NCBI GenBank assembly: GCA_012032575.1
Contig: JAAUSP010000130.1
Span: 1 to 14,887 of the forward strand
DNA: 14,887 nt
Direction of reading: 5' to 3'
Origin: Anaerolineales bacterium
GTDB lineage: Bacteria; Chloroflexota; Anaerolineae; 4572-78; J111
Shown: positions 1 through 7,277 of the stretch, piece after piece
Layout: every line of letters begins with the position of its first letter
Numbering within the stretch: the stretch's first letter is position 1
The notes under the pieces: model-generated
Told to the model about the DNA's origin: nothing
Database searches by the model: none
Seen by the model: only the letters and a program-made list of their open reading frames with translations
Made by a program: the position numbers and the translations under genes

Positions 1-303
1 CATTATCTCACCGGCGTGCAGGCTTTCGAGTTGCTGGTGGCGCTGCTTTTGTGTTTGCCGGATTGGTCGGCCTGAATATAACCATTGCCCTGTTTTGCGC
101 TCGATGATTGGTTTTACGGCAGCCTGCTGTTGGCGCTGGGATTGCTACTGGTCGGCCCGACGATCAGCCTGATTGCCAATCCCCCCAATTACGCCGTGAT
201 GATCTTTACCGGCGGGATGGCCGGGATGATGGTCTTGTTGACCCTCGCCAGCCAGCCCGGTTTTAAGGATACCCGACAAGAAACCCATGACCCATCTCTC
301 TAA
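1..303 (+). CDS. Multi-pass membrane protein, C-terminal part, broken by two frame breaks
   Basis: The longest intact frame (85-303) encodes hydrophobic segments (e.g. SLLLALGLLLVGPTISLIA, then VMIFTGGMAGMMVLLTLA) and a short polar tail. Upstream, equally protein-like hydrophobic sequence lies in other frames: frame 1 gives HYLTGVQAFELLVALL from base 1, frame 3 gives FVFAGLVGLNITIALF, and frame 1 resumes at ALDDWFYG. One added base in the T4 run at 47-50 and one removed from the T4 run at 93-96 join these into a single reading frame of about 100 residues with roughly three membrane segments. The gene therefore begins outside the window and the ATG at 85 is probably not a start. It overlaps the next gene by 17 bases (287-303), which suggests translational coupling and a shared operon. 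I recognise no family; the function is unknown. Confidence 0.55.
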
Positions 304-2896
304 AGTTGTGACCCCGGCTGAAGCCGACCCGCCTACGCCCTGGCTGCGCACCCTGGATACCATCCAGGGGGTTGACCTGTCTCTGGTGGGCGGCAAGGCA
401 TTTCGCCTGGCCAGCCTCAAACGGCACGGCTTGCAGGTTCCGCCGGGTTTGGTTCTGACCACCACCTTTTTTGAAGCTCAACTGGGCCACGCCCAATTGG
501 TCCCCTTATGGGCCGGTTCGCCCGATGTGGCGGTTTCCACCGAATCCCTGAACTGGCTGGCCGATATGCTCAAAACCAAACCGCTGAGCAAGGAACTTTC
601 CGCCGCCTTAACCGAGGCCATGAACGCTCTGTTTGGCCCGGAAGTGGTTACTTTTGCCGTCCGCTCCTCGGCGGTGGATGAAGACCAGCGCGACCATTCC
701 TTTGCCGGGGTCCACCGGACCGAGCTAGGTGTGCCGCGCAGCGTCCTGCCGATTGCGATCACCCGCTGTTGGGCTTCGGCGCTGGAGGGGCCGGCGCTGG
801 ATTACCGCCAGGCGCACGGGATGTCCATTCAGGGCATTCGTATGGCGCTGCTCATCCAGCCAATGCTTAGCCCGGTCTGCTCCGGGGTTGGGTTTACGGT
901 CAATCCGCTCAACGGCAGCCGTGACGAGTTGGTGATCGAGGCGACCTGGGGTTTGGGTGAAAGCGTGGTCAGCGGGGGGGTGCAGCCTCACTTCTACCGG
1001 CTGGGCAACCAGCCGCCCGATTATCCTCTGCTGGAGCAGCGCAGCGGCAGCATCCCGCCGCCCGCCGGAATCGAGCCGGGCCGCGAGGGTCCGCTCAACC
1101 CAGCCGAACTGACCGAGTTAGCCATCCACCTGACCCAGGTGCAGGCTTTCATGGGCGAGGCCCAGGATGTGGAGTGGGCGCGACAGGAGGACAAATTTTT
1201 CTTGTTGCAGACTCGCCCGGTGGTGGCTCTGCCCGAAGCGCCCCACAAGCTCGACATCGAATGGACGCGCGGCAGCCACCCGGAATTCCTGCCGGAACTG
1301 CCGTCGCCGCTCTTTAGCTCGCTGCTTGAGCGCAGCCAGACGCGGGCAATTGCTTTCTTTAAGGAGTTGGGCTTGCAGGTGGAAGGGCTTGGCCCGTATG
1401 TCAAGCTGATTTTGGGGCGACCTTATCTCAATCTGACCTTCCTCAAGCGCATTATTTCTCAGGTGGGCCTGAACCCTGGCAGCTTGCTGCACACCATCGG
1501 CCACACCGAGCCGGGCGGTTTGCTTTCAATTGACGGGGCGGTGGTCTGGCAGAAGCGGGCCACCTACGGGCGTCTTTTGCAGCGGGTCTTTGCCAATACG
1601 CACCACCTGAAACTTTACCAGGCCGCCATAGCTGAGGCGACGGCCCTTTTGGAAGATATTCGCTTCGAGGGGTCGCCGGCGGTGCTGCTGGCGCAACTGC
1701 GCCAGCACGAGCGGCTTTACCAGGAGTTATTCAATGCCAACCTGGGCCTGGATATCAGCATTTCGGCGGCTACGGCAGTTGGCAGCAGCTTGATTGCCCC
1801 GTTGACCCAAAACCCGGCCACCGTTATCAGTGCCCTGGCCTTAAAGGATGTCAAAACCGGTGATGTCGAGCTGAACCAGGCTTTGCTTAATTTGAGCCAA
1901 CTGGCCCGCCGCCAGTCCGCCGTTCAGGATTATTTGACCGGCGTAGCCCCGGCGGCTCCGCCCGAATTTCAGACGGCTTGGGAGGAAGTGCTGGTCAGGT
2001 TTGGGCAGCGGGGAATTTACGAAACTGATATGGGCTGGCCGCGTTACGGTGACGACCCCGCCCCGCTGCTGAACATCATTCGCCGCTATGCCGAAAGCGA
2101 TTTGAACAGTGAAGCGGCTAAATCCGAGGTCAGTTGGCGCAGCCTGATTGGCCCTATAAAAGGCATGGATCGCTGGCTGCCCTGGCGGTTTTGGCTGGCG
2201 GCTTTGTTTGTCAGAACGCTGCGCCGCTTGTTGGTAATGCGGGACCAATTGAACAGCGCTAAGGCCAGGGGCATGGCCGCCTGCCGCCGCTGGGATTTGG
2301 CCCTGGGGCAAAAGTGGACCGACCAGGGCTGGCTGGCCCGCCCCGACGACATTTTCTGGCTGACCCTGGAAGAGGTCGAGCGGACGCTGATGCTGGAAGG
2401 CGATACCGGCATCAGCCTTTCCTCCACAGTACAGGCCCGCAAGGAGACCTACCAAACCTACGCCGAAACCCGTATGCCCTTCAAAGTCCACGAGTCGCAA
2501 ATTCCGGCGATTCAATTGGGAGTTGGGTTGCAAGCTGAGGCCGCCGCTGATGTGCTGGTCGGCTTGCCGATCAGTCCCGGCCAGGCGCGCGGCACGGTGC
2601 TGGTGCTGCGCCACCCCGACGAATTCGAGCGGATTGCCGACGACATTATTTTAGTCACTCCTTCCACCGACCCGGCCTGGCTGCCACTGCTGCACCTGGC
2701 CTCCGGCCTCATCGTCGAAATGGGCGGCTTGCTCTCGCACGGCTCCGTCATTGCCCGCGAGTACGGTCTGCCGGCTGTGGCCAACATCGCCAATGCCACC
2801 CAGCAGTTCCGCACCGGTGATACTGTTTTGGTAGATGGGAGTACGGGGGTGGTGCAGATATTGGAGTCGGCGCGACAGAGTAGCGAAGAAGAATAA
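287..2896 (+). CDS. PEP synthase/rifampin-phosphotransferase-like ATP-grasp and phosphohistidine protein
   Basis: An 869-residue protein with the first and last parts of the dikinase family. Residues about 25-320 are a PPDK_N-type ATP-grasp domain: GGK at 35-37, RSSAVDED from R126, a WGLGESVVSGG segment, and QTRP at 308-311. Residues about 330-750 form a helical middle region I cannot name. Residues about 765-860 are the swivelling PEP-utilising domain, with GGLLSHGSVIAREYGLPAV holding the phospho-acceptor His818. The PEP/pyruvate-binding TIM barrel that ends true PEP synthase and PPDK is absent. Length and order match rifampin phosphotransferase-type enzymes (ATP domain, substrate domain, His domain). 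It probably passes a phosphate from ATP through His818 to an unknown acceptor; antibiotic modification is only one option. The ATG at 287 lies inside the end of the preceding membrane-protein gene and has only a weak ribosome site, fitting translational coupling. Confidence 0.85.
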   Translation: MTHLSKVVTPAEADPPTPWLRTLDTIQGVDLSLVGGKAFRLASLKRHGLQVPPGLVLTTTFFEAQLGHAQLVPLWAGSPDVAVSTESLNWLADMLKTKPLSKELSAALTEAMNALFGPEVVTFAVRSSAVDEDQRDHSFAGVHRTELGVPRSVLPIAITRCWASALEGPALDYRQAHGMSIQGIRMALLIQPMLSPVCSGVGFTVNPLNGSRDELVIEATWGLGESVVSGGVQPHFYRLGNQPPDYPLLEQRSGSIPPPAGIEPGREGPLNPAELTELAIHLTQVQAFMGEAQDVEWARQEDKFFLLQTRPVVALPEAPHKLDIEWTRGSHPEFLPELPSPLFSSLLERSQTRAIAFFKELGLQVEGLGPYVKLILGRPYLNLTFLKRIISQVGLNPGSLLHTIGHTEPGGLLSIDGAVVWQKRATYGRLLQRVFANTHHLKLYQAAIAEATALLEDIRFEGSPAVLLAQLRQHERLYQELFNANLGLDISISAATAVGSSLIAPLTQNPATVISALALKDVKTGDVELNQALLNLSQLARRQSAVQDYLTGVAPAAPPEFQTAWEEVLVRFGQRGIYETDMGWPRYGDDPAPLLNIIRRYAESDLNSEAAKSEVSWRSLIGPIKGMDRWLPWRFWLAALFVRTLRRLLVMRDQLNSAKARGMAACRRWDLALGQKWTDQGWLARPDDIFWLTLEEVERTLMLEGDTGISLSSTVQARKETYQTYAETRMPFKVHESQIPAIQLGVGLQAEAAADVLVGLPISPGQARGTVLVLRHPDEFERIADDIILVTPSTDPAWLPLLHLASGLIVEMGGLLSHGSVIAREYGLPAVANIANATQQFRTGDTVLVDGSTGVVQILESARQSSEEE

Positions 2897-2901
2897 AATT
2901 A

Positions 2902-2958
2902 GGAGTCAAATGGCTTTAGCCATTATTTTTTAAGAAACAGTTAAAGCTGTTTGACTCC
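2902..2958. repeat. Inverted pair of REP-like hairpin units (units A and B)
   Basis: Two 23-base units face each other: 2902-2924 on the plus strand and 2936-2958 on the minus strand. Each begins GGAGTCAAA and continues as a small hairpin with a TTTA loop: AATGGC/GCCATT in unit A, AACAG/CTGTT in unit B. The pair also forms one larger imperfect palindrome. A third unit of the same design lies at 3544-3566. Stem bases change in a paired fashion between units. A conserved 5' tag plus a fold-back stem beside a RAYT transposase is the usual REP/BIME arrangement. Confidence 0.8.
2909..2931 (+). terminator. Probable intrinsic terminator within REP-like unit A
   Basis: Stem AATGGC (2909-2914) and GCCATT (2919-2924) with a TTTA loop, then an A and six T (2926-2931). 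It lies 12 bases after the stop of the 287-2896 gene, so it can end that transcript. The stem is only 6 bp, so strength is uncertain. Confidence 0.5.
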
Positions 2959-2984
2959 GGTTTTAACCCCAACTATCTCAAAAA

Positions 2985-3533
2985 ATGCGCAGAAAAGATT
3001 ACCCCCACAACCCCACCCACATTTTCGCCGATGATACCCTCTACTTTATCACTGCTGCTATTTATCAAAAACGCCCGTTACTGCAAGCGCCCCAACTAAA
3101 GCAATTGTTGCTAGAACGGATCAGATTGTGCTTTGATAACCATCACTGGGAACTGCATCATTGGGTGATTTTAGACAATCACTACCATCTTTTGGGAAAA
3201 AGCTGTGTTGGGCAGGATTTGTCAAGAATTATGACTGACATCCACGCCTTTAGCGGCTACCATATAAAACAGGTCACTCACACGCAAGAACGTGTTTGGT
3301 GGAATTATTGGGATTATTGCCCCCGTAATGAACAGGATTATATGATCCGGCTGATTTACTTGCTCAATAATCCGGTCAAACACGGCTATGTGGCTAACTT
3401 ACACGACTATCCATTTTCAAGTTTTCAGGAAGCATTGACAACTTATGGGTCGGAAAACTTGCGCCATCAGTTTCAGGCCCATCCCGAATTTCGTGCATTG
3501 ATTTTACGAGAGGCGTATGATGATGAATTCTGA
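2985..3533 (+). CDS. REP-associated tyrosine transposase (RAYT, Y1_Tnp/IS200-like)
   Basis: A 182-residue protein of the Y1/HUH transposase superfamily. Residues 59-70 carry HWVILDNHYHLL with the HUH metal-binding pair H66-Y67-H68. The C-terminal helix IRLIYLLNNPVKHGYV (121-136) is the usual RAYT 'Y..NPV..G' signature; Y125 is the likely nucleophile by position, though nearby tyrosines prevent certainty. The segment VWWNYWDY (104-111) fits the conserved core. These enzymes nick and join single-stranded DNA at REP hairpins. The REP-like units at 2902-2958 and 3544-3566 are the expected partners. The ATG at 2985 follows an A-rich stretch without a clear Shine-Dalgarno. Composition is AT-rich compared with the flanking genes, consistent with acquisition. 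Length and both motifs look intact. Confidence 0.88.
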   Translation: MRRKDYPHNPTHIFADDTLYFITAAIYQKRPLLQAPQLKQLLLERIRLCFDNHHWELHHWVILDNHYHLLGKSCVGQDLSRIMTDIHAFSGYHIKQVTHTQERVWWNYWDYCPRNEQDYMIRLIYLLNNPVKHGYVANLHDYPFSSFQEALTTYGSENLRHQFQAHPEFRALILREAYDDEF

Positions 3534-3538
3534 GGAGG

Positions 3539-3558
3539 AAAAAAACGGCTAAAGCCGT
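3539..3558 (-). terminator. Intrinsic terminator of the patatin gene, formed by REP-like unit C
   Basis: On the minus strand the perfect 5-bp stem ACGGC/GCCGT with loop TTTA runs directly into seven T (A7 at 3539-3545 on the plus strand). It lies just after the stop of the minus-strand gene ending at 3573, the right place and orientation to end that transcript. Confidence 0.6.
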
Positions 3559-3566
3559 CTGACTCC
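3544..3566 (-). repeat. REP-like hairpin unit C
   Basis: Read on the minus strand it begins GGAGTCAGA and then folds as ACGGC-TTTA-GCCGT. It shares the tag and TTTA loop with units A and B, and its stem differs by paired changes. Its orientation is inverted relative to unit A, closing the transposase segment. Confidence 0.75.
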
Positions 3567-3572
3567 TGTCTA

Positions 3573-5213
3573 TTAACTCTCCGGCGGCGACTCGATGGCC
3601 GCTTTAATCTCCGGCAGCATCTGCCGGGCCGACTCCTCGCCTATCCGCACCAAATCGTGGACCTGCTCAAAATCCAGGCTGTGCTTGGCCGCTACTTTGT
3701 GGTGGATCAATACGTCAATCAGGGGAAGCTGTTTGTCAATGACCTCGGCTTCCATGGCGCTAAACATATTGAAGACGACCTGCAAAATGTTGGGTCGGCG
3801 GTCTTTGCGCCCGCTGAATGATTCGCCCATGGGCCGGACCACACTGGAGGCAATGATAATATCCGCGCCGTGGTCGCGCAGCACACTGGCCGGCAGCGGA
3901 TTGACAATGCCTCCGTCTACCAGAAAGCGGCCCTGATGCTGCCAGGCATCAACCAAAACCGGCAGGCTTAAACTGGCGCGGATGGCGTCGGCCAGCGAGC
4001 CGCTGTCAAAGACCACCTCTTCCCCGGTGAAGATGTCGGCGGCGATGATGTACAGCGGCGTCTTAACTTCGGCAAAGGTGCGACCTTCGACGGTGCGATT
4101 GATGATGCGGTCGCGGGCCAGCCGGCCCTTCAAAATGGCCGTGCGCGGCGGAAAGTTGAAGTCCCAATTAGGAAAGCGGTTGAAGGTTTTAATCTCTTCA
4201 GTAAAACGCTCAAAGCGCGGCCAATCCCAGCCCAGGGCATAAAAGGCGGCAAACCAGGCCCCGGCGCTAGTCCCGGCCACCAGGTCCACCGGAATATTCT
4301 CCTCCAGCAGCACCTTAATCACCCCGATATGAGCCAGCCCGCGCGAGCCGCCGCTCGACAGGGCCAGGCCAACGGTGCGGCTGGTCAAACGCCGGGCGGC
4401 GCGGCGGACATCCTCATCGTCGGCCCGGATGGCCCAGACATCCTTTTTATCTTTGCCTCGGCTCAGCCAGGCCGGCGGCGGGCCAACACTGACCACCGTA
4501 TCGGCCAGGTCCACGGCTTTTTCGGCCAGGGGGTCCGGCTGGTCGGGCAGAACTAACAAAATGTGCTTAAAGACCTCTACCTGATAGCTTAAGCTTTCGG
4601 CCAACACCTCTTCGGTCAAGTCGTCGTGGCCCAGAAACATCAAACCGCCGCTAATGGTCATATCGTCGGCTCCGGCCATGATGGTGTTGGGTAAAGGCAA
4701 TATTCCAATAGGCGCTTTGAATTGAGCCTGTAAAGCCTGCCCTAGCGTGAGGGCTATCTGGCTACCCCACAGCGCAGTGATGTGGCGGGTTAACTGCCTG
4801 CGCCGCCGCCGGGTGGTGCTGACCAGGCGTTTGCTCAACTCGCGCATCATTTCCAGGGCCATCGCCGGGCGGGTGCTGATCAGGTCTTCAAAGTCTTGTT
4901 TGCACAAGGCCCACAGTTGGGCGTCAATGGTTACTTCCAGGCTGGCGGTGCGGGGCTGGGCTAACAACAGCGAAATCTCGCCGACAAACGTACCCGGCCC
5001 CAGCACGGCGATGGTTTCCTGACTGGCCGGGGTGAATACCACCACCTGGCCTGATTCGACGATATACATAGTATCGCCGACTTCACCTTCGCTAAATATA
5101 ATGGTCCCTTTGGGGTAACTATTCCGGCGTAAACGGCCGGCGATAAAACGCAAATCGCCGTCGCTGAGATTGTTGAACAGGGGAATCCCCCTGAGGATAT
5201 CTATTGGCAGCAA
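3573..5213 (-). CDS. Cyclic nucleotide-binding domain and patatin-like phospholipase (NTE family)
   Basis: With the longest possible start (TTG at 5285) the frame has 570 residues; numbering here uses that frame. Residues about 35-155 are a cNMP-binding domain with the phosphate-binding cassette FVGEISLLLAQPRTAS (100-115). Residues about 165-300 are a linker domain. Residues 305 to about 480 are patatin: oxyanion loop GGSRG (312-316), nucleophile S340 in GTSAG, and catalytic D457 in DGG. All catalytic residues are present, so it should be an active serine lipid hydrolase gated by a bound nucleotide. The better start is TTG at 5213 (residue 25), because GGGAGAGG lies four bases upstream and the first 24 residues of the longer frame run through a 20-bp palindrome. 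No membrane segment is evident; it is likely cytosolic or membrane-peripheral. It is divergent from the 5336-7221 gene and ends at a terminator in the REP-like unit. Confidence 0.88.
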   Translation of the reverse strand: MLPIDILRGIPLFNNLSDGDLRFIAGRLRRNSYPKGTIIFSEGEVGDTMYIVESGQVVVFTPASQETIAVLGPGTFVGEISLLLAQPRTASLEVTIDAQLWALCKQDFEDLISTRPAMALEMMRELSKRLVSTTRRRRRQLTRHITALWGSQIALTLGQALQAQFKAPIGILPLPNTIMAGADDMTISGGLMFLGHDDLTEEVLAESLSYQVEVFKHILLVLPDQPDPLAEKAVDLADTVVSVGPPPAWLSRGKDKKDVWAIRADDEDVRRAARRLTSRTVGLALSSGGSRGLAHIGVIKVLLEENIPVDLVAGTSAGAWFAAFYALGWDWPRFERFTEEIKTFNRFPNWDFNFPPRTAILKGRLARDRIINRTVEGRTFAEVKTPLYIIAADIFTGEEVVFDSGSLADAIRASLSLPVLVDAWQHQGRFLVDGGIVNPLPASVLRDHGADIIIASSVVRPMGESFSGRKDRRPNILQVVFNMFSAMEAEVIDKQLPLIDVLIHHKVAAKHSLDFEQVHDLVRIGEESARQMLPEIKAAIESPPES

Positions 5214-5217
5214 CGAA

Positions 5218-5225
5218 CCTCTCCC
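5218..5225 (-). promoter_or_regulatory. Shine-Dalgarno that decides the patatin start
   Basis: Minus strand GGGAGAGG, then TTCG, then TTG at 5213. No comparable site precedes the other possible TTG at 5285, so translation probably starts at 5213 and leaves the palindrome in the leader. Confidence 0.55.
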
Positions 5226-5252
5226 AACTGTTTGAACTAAGCAGCTTGGACG

Positions 5253-5296
5253 GAGATTAGAGCTTGGAGATTCCCTAATCTCCAAGCTCTAATCTC
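5253..5296. repeat. Perfect 20-bp inverted repeat with 4-base loop in divergent intergenic region
   Basis: Arms 5253-5272 and 5277-5296 are exact reverse complements around CCCT. Each arm is built of short GAGATT/GATTAG-like words around AGCTTGG, giving internal direct repetition. No T run follows on either strand, so it is not a typical terminator. It sits between divergent genes, upstream of the favoured patatin start. It could be a leader hairpin, an operator, or a copy of a dispersed intergenic repeat. Confidence 0.85.
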
Positions 5297-5309
5297 AGAA
5301 AGCACCAGC

Positions 5310-5338
5310 TTGTAAACGAGTCCTGATTTCATTATATG
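5310..5338 (+). promoter_or_regulatory. Weak sigma70-like promoter for the GH18-like gene
   Basis: TTGTAA (5310-5315), a 17-base spacer, and TATATG (5333-5338); each box matches the consensus at four of six positions. If used, transcription would begin after the ATG at 5336, favouring translation from the ATG pair at 5417/5420. Confidence 0.3.
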
Positions 5339-5830
5339 CTTATTACCTCCACGGGTCAATGTGACTCTAACCCCTCAAGTTTGCCCGCCCCGCCCAACAT
5401 CAGTAAAATCAAACTTATGATGCGATATAGAGAGAACCCCTACCAAAACAAAATCGAATATTTCCAGACCGGGGTCTGGCCCTGGGTGATATTGGGCGGG
5501 CTGCTGCTGGCGGCGCTGTTTATTGCCCTGGTGGTGGCGGCGCTGTTATTACCGCCGCTGTCGCTGCTGTCGCGGCTCGATCCCTCCTACACCGACGTAG
5601 ACCTGAGCGGCAACACCCTGCGCGACCCCGACGGAATGCAGTTGACTTTTTTGCCCGAAGATGTGGCACAGCCCTTCCGGGTGAAGATAACCGGCGTGCC
5701 GCGTAACCTCTTTTTAGAAGGGGCTGTCAGTGATAACCTGCTAACCGCCGCCAGTAGTATCCCGGCCCACCTGGTAATGAAGACGTCCTTTACCAGCTTC
5801 AGCGGCGCGGCGGCGAACCCAAGCGCGTGA
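5336..5830 (+). CDS. GH18/YaaH-like membrane-anchored protein, N-terminal fragment
   Basis: This is the first part of a protein that continues in another frame at 5827-7221. The likely start is the ATG pair at 5417/5420. That gives a short charged N-terminus (MRYRENPYQNKIEYFQTG), then one long membrane segment (WVILGGLLLAALFIALVVAA), then an outer domain with a DPDGMQLTFLPEDV segment. The earlier ATG at 5336 would add 27 polar residues and overlaps a promoter-like box. Past about residue 145 the frame stops looking real: frame 1, open from 5758, reads NEDVLYQLQRRGGEPKRVTI and runs straight into VPIPNDAEPY of the second part. A single missing base between 5758 and about 5800 explains this. The repaired protein would be about 600 residues. 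It is a single-pass protein with its bulk outside the cell; see the next entry for function. Confidence 0.7.
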   Translation: MLITSTGQCDSNPSSLPAPPNISKIKLMMRYRENPYQNKIEYFQTGVWPWVILGGLLLAALFIALVVAALLLPPLSLLSRLDPSYTDVDLSGNTLRDPDGMQLTFLPEDVAQPFRVKITGVPRNLFLEGAVSDNLLTAASSIPAHLVMKTSFTSFSGAAANPSA

Positions 5831-7221
5831 CCATTGCCGTGCCCATTCCCAACGATGCCGAACCCTATCGCACCCTTGACCTGTACAGTTGGGACGGCGA
5901 AGGCTGGGTCTGGCTGCCCAGTCGGGTTATCGCTGCCGAGGGCATTATTGAATCGCACCCGGATTACCTGCCTGATTCGGTCGTGGTGATGCAAACCCAC
6001 GCCCTCAATCCCAACGTGGCCGCCACTTATCTGCCGGATCAGGTTTTGCCGGACAGCTACCGGAACGCCGTGCTGGAAATCAATCCCCAGGGCTTGTACC
6101 TGGAAGCCGAAGGACTGATTGCCGGAACCCCGCCACCCCTCTCAAGCGATCTGCTCAACGGGGCCTTTGTTATCATGCCCACGTTACGTAATTGGAATGA
6201 CGATGGTTCAGTGCGGGATGACCTGATTGATAACCTGCTGATTGACGATACCGCCCGCCAGCGGCATGTCGCCACCATCGTCGGCCTGATCCAGCAAAAC
6301 GCTTATGCCGGCGTAGAACTGGATTATCGCAGGATTGCCGCCGATTTGCGCCCCGAATTTACCACCTTTTTAGAGGAGCTCCGCGCTGCTTTACCACCGG
6401 GCAAACGGCTGACCGTGCGAGTTGACCTACCCGAGCAGCTTTCGGGCGACTCCTGGGACAGCGGCGCGTATGACTGGCAGGCCATTGGCCGGCTGGCCGA
6501 TGTGGTCAAGGTGCCCAGCCTGACCGACCCCGCTGCCTATACCCATGATGGCCCTATGGCTGCCATGCTCGATTGGGCGGTCGGCCAGGTCAGCCGCTAT
6601 AAACTGCAACTGGTCCTCTCCACCCACAGCGTAGAACAAATCAACAGCAAAACGGCCCATCAAATGAGCTACCAGGAAGCCCTGGCCGCCCTGGGCACGG
6701 TGGCTGTTGGCGGAGGCGCAACCACCGCCACCCCCAACCAGCCGCTTGAGCTGACCCTCAGCGGGCTGCCCGCCGGGGCAAAGGTGCAATTTGATGTGGA
6801 CAGCGGCCTGTACACCTTCGCCTTCCCGCCCGACGCCGCCGGCCAACGGGTTATCTACCTGGAAAACGCAGCCAGCGTGGCCCGTAAACTCCAGTTTGTG
6901 GCCCAGTACAATTTGCGCGGGGTGGCCGTACAAAACCTATTCGCTGCCGACAGCGACCCCCAAATCCGCGATGTCATTCGCCGTTTTCTCGATCTGGCCC
7001 TTTCGCCGGTGGAAGGGCAGCACGCCCTGATCTGGCATGTCAAAAACCAGGAAGGCGGTCTGATTGCCGAGCAGATTATGGATTTGACCAGCCCTACCTT
7101 CCAGTGGACCACCCCCGCCGCCGCCGGCACGTACCAGATCATCGCCTCCATCTCACCCAACCGCAACCCGGCAGAAGCCATCCCGCTGGGCACTATCGCG
7201 GTGGTGGTAAACGCCCCTTAA
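5827..7221 (+). CDS. GH18/YaaH-like outer domain, C-terminal fragment of the same gene
   Basis: It begins with a surface-domain segment (VPIPNDAEPYRTLDLYSWDG) and then has a degenerate GH18 (chitinase/YaaH type) barrel. Signs are the strand-4 motif YAGVELDYRRI followed by FTTFLEELRAALPPGKRLTV, and late in the barrel VIYLENAASVARKLQFVAQY then NLRGVAVQNLFA, which corresponds to the usual 'y.d..S...K......l.Gv.iW.l'. About 45 residues containing GGGATTATPNQPLELTLSGL interrupt the barrel. The last 70 residues look like an Ig-like domain. In active GH18 enzymes the strand-4 motif ends D-x-E; here it is D-Y-R (Asp codon 6322-6324, Arg codon 6328-6330), so hydrolysis is doubtful and a glycan-binding role is possible. 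The GTG/ATG at the left end is probably not a true start. A strong terminator follows. Confidence 0.72.
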   Translation: MTIAVPIPNDAEPYRTLDLYSWDGEGWVWLPSRVIAAEGIIESHPDYLPDSVVVMQTHALNPNVAATYLPDQVLPDSYRNAVLEINPQGLYLEAEGLIAGTPPPLSSDLLNGAFVIMPTLRNWNDDGSVRDDLIDNLLIDDTARQRHVATIVGLIQQNAYAGVELDYRRIAADLRPEFTTFLEELRAALPPGKRLTVRVDLPEQLSGDSWDSGAYDWQAIGRLADVVKVPSLTDPAAYTHDGPMAAMLDWAVGQVSRYKLQLVLSTHSVEQINSKTAHQMSYQEALAALGTVAVGGGATTATPNQPLELTLSGLPAGAKVQFDVDSGLYTFAFPPDAAGQRVIYLENAASVARKLQFVAQYNLRGVAVQNLFAADSDPQIRDVIRRFLDLALSPVEGQHALIWHVKNQEGGLIAEQIMDLTSPTFQWTTPAAAGTYQIIASISPNRNPAEAIPLGTIAVVVNAP

Positions 7222-7242
7222 CGTTGAGACTTGAACGATCAA

Positions 7243-7276
7243 CCCCGAAAGGAGCTGATCTCCTTTCGGGGTTTTT
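7243..7276 (+). terminator. Strong intrinsic terminator
   Basis: A perfect 12-bp stem, CCCCGAAAGGAG (7243-7254) and CTCCTTTCGGGG (7260-7271), with loop CTGAT and five T (7272-7276). It follows the stop of the GH18-like gene by 21 bases. Confidence 0.95.
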
Positions 7277-7277
7277 G

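Larger units (their letters stand above)
2902..3566 (+). mobile_element. RAYT transposase unit bounded by inverted REP-like sequences
   Basis: The segment starts with GGAGTCA (2902) and ends with TGACTCC (to 3566), so units A and C form inverted ends around the single transposase gene. The interior is more AT-rich than the genes on either side. No target-site duplication is visible, as expected for HUH single-strand transposases. Whether the whole 665-base block moves as one, or the transposase is resident and moves REP units elsewhere, cannot be told from one copy. Confidence 0.6.

Noticed and set aside
1841..2614. Long antisense open frame of 257 codons on the minus strand
   Set aside because: It lies wholly inside the ATP-grasp gene, shows low-complexity antisense composition and no motif or ribosome site.
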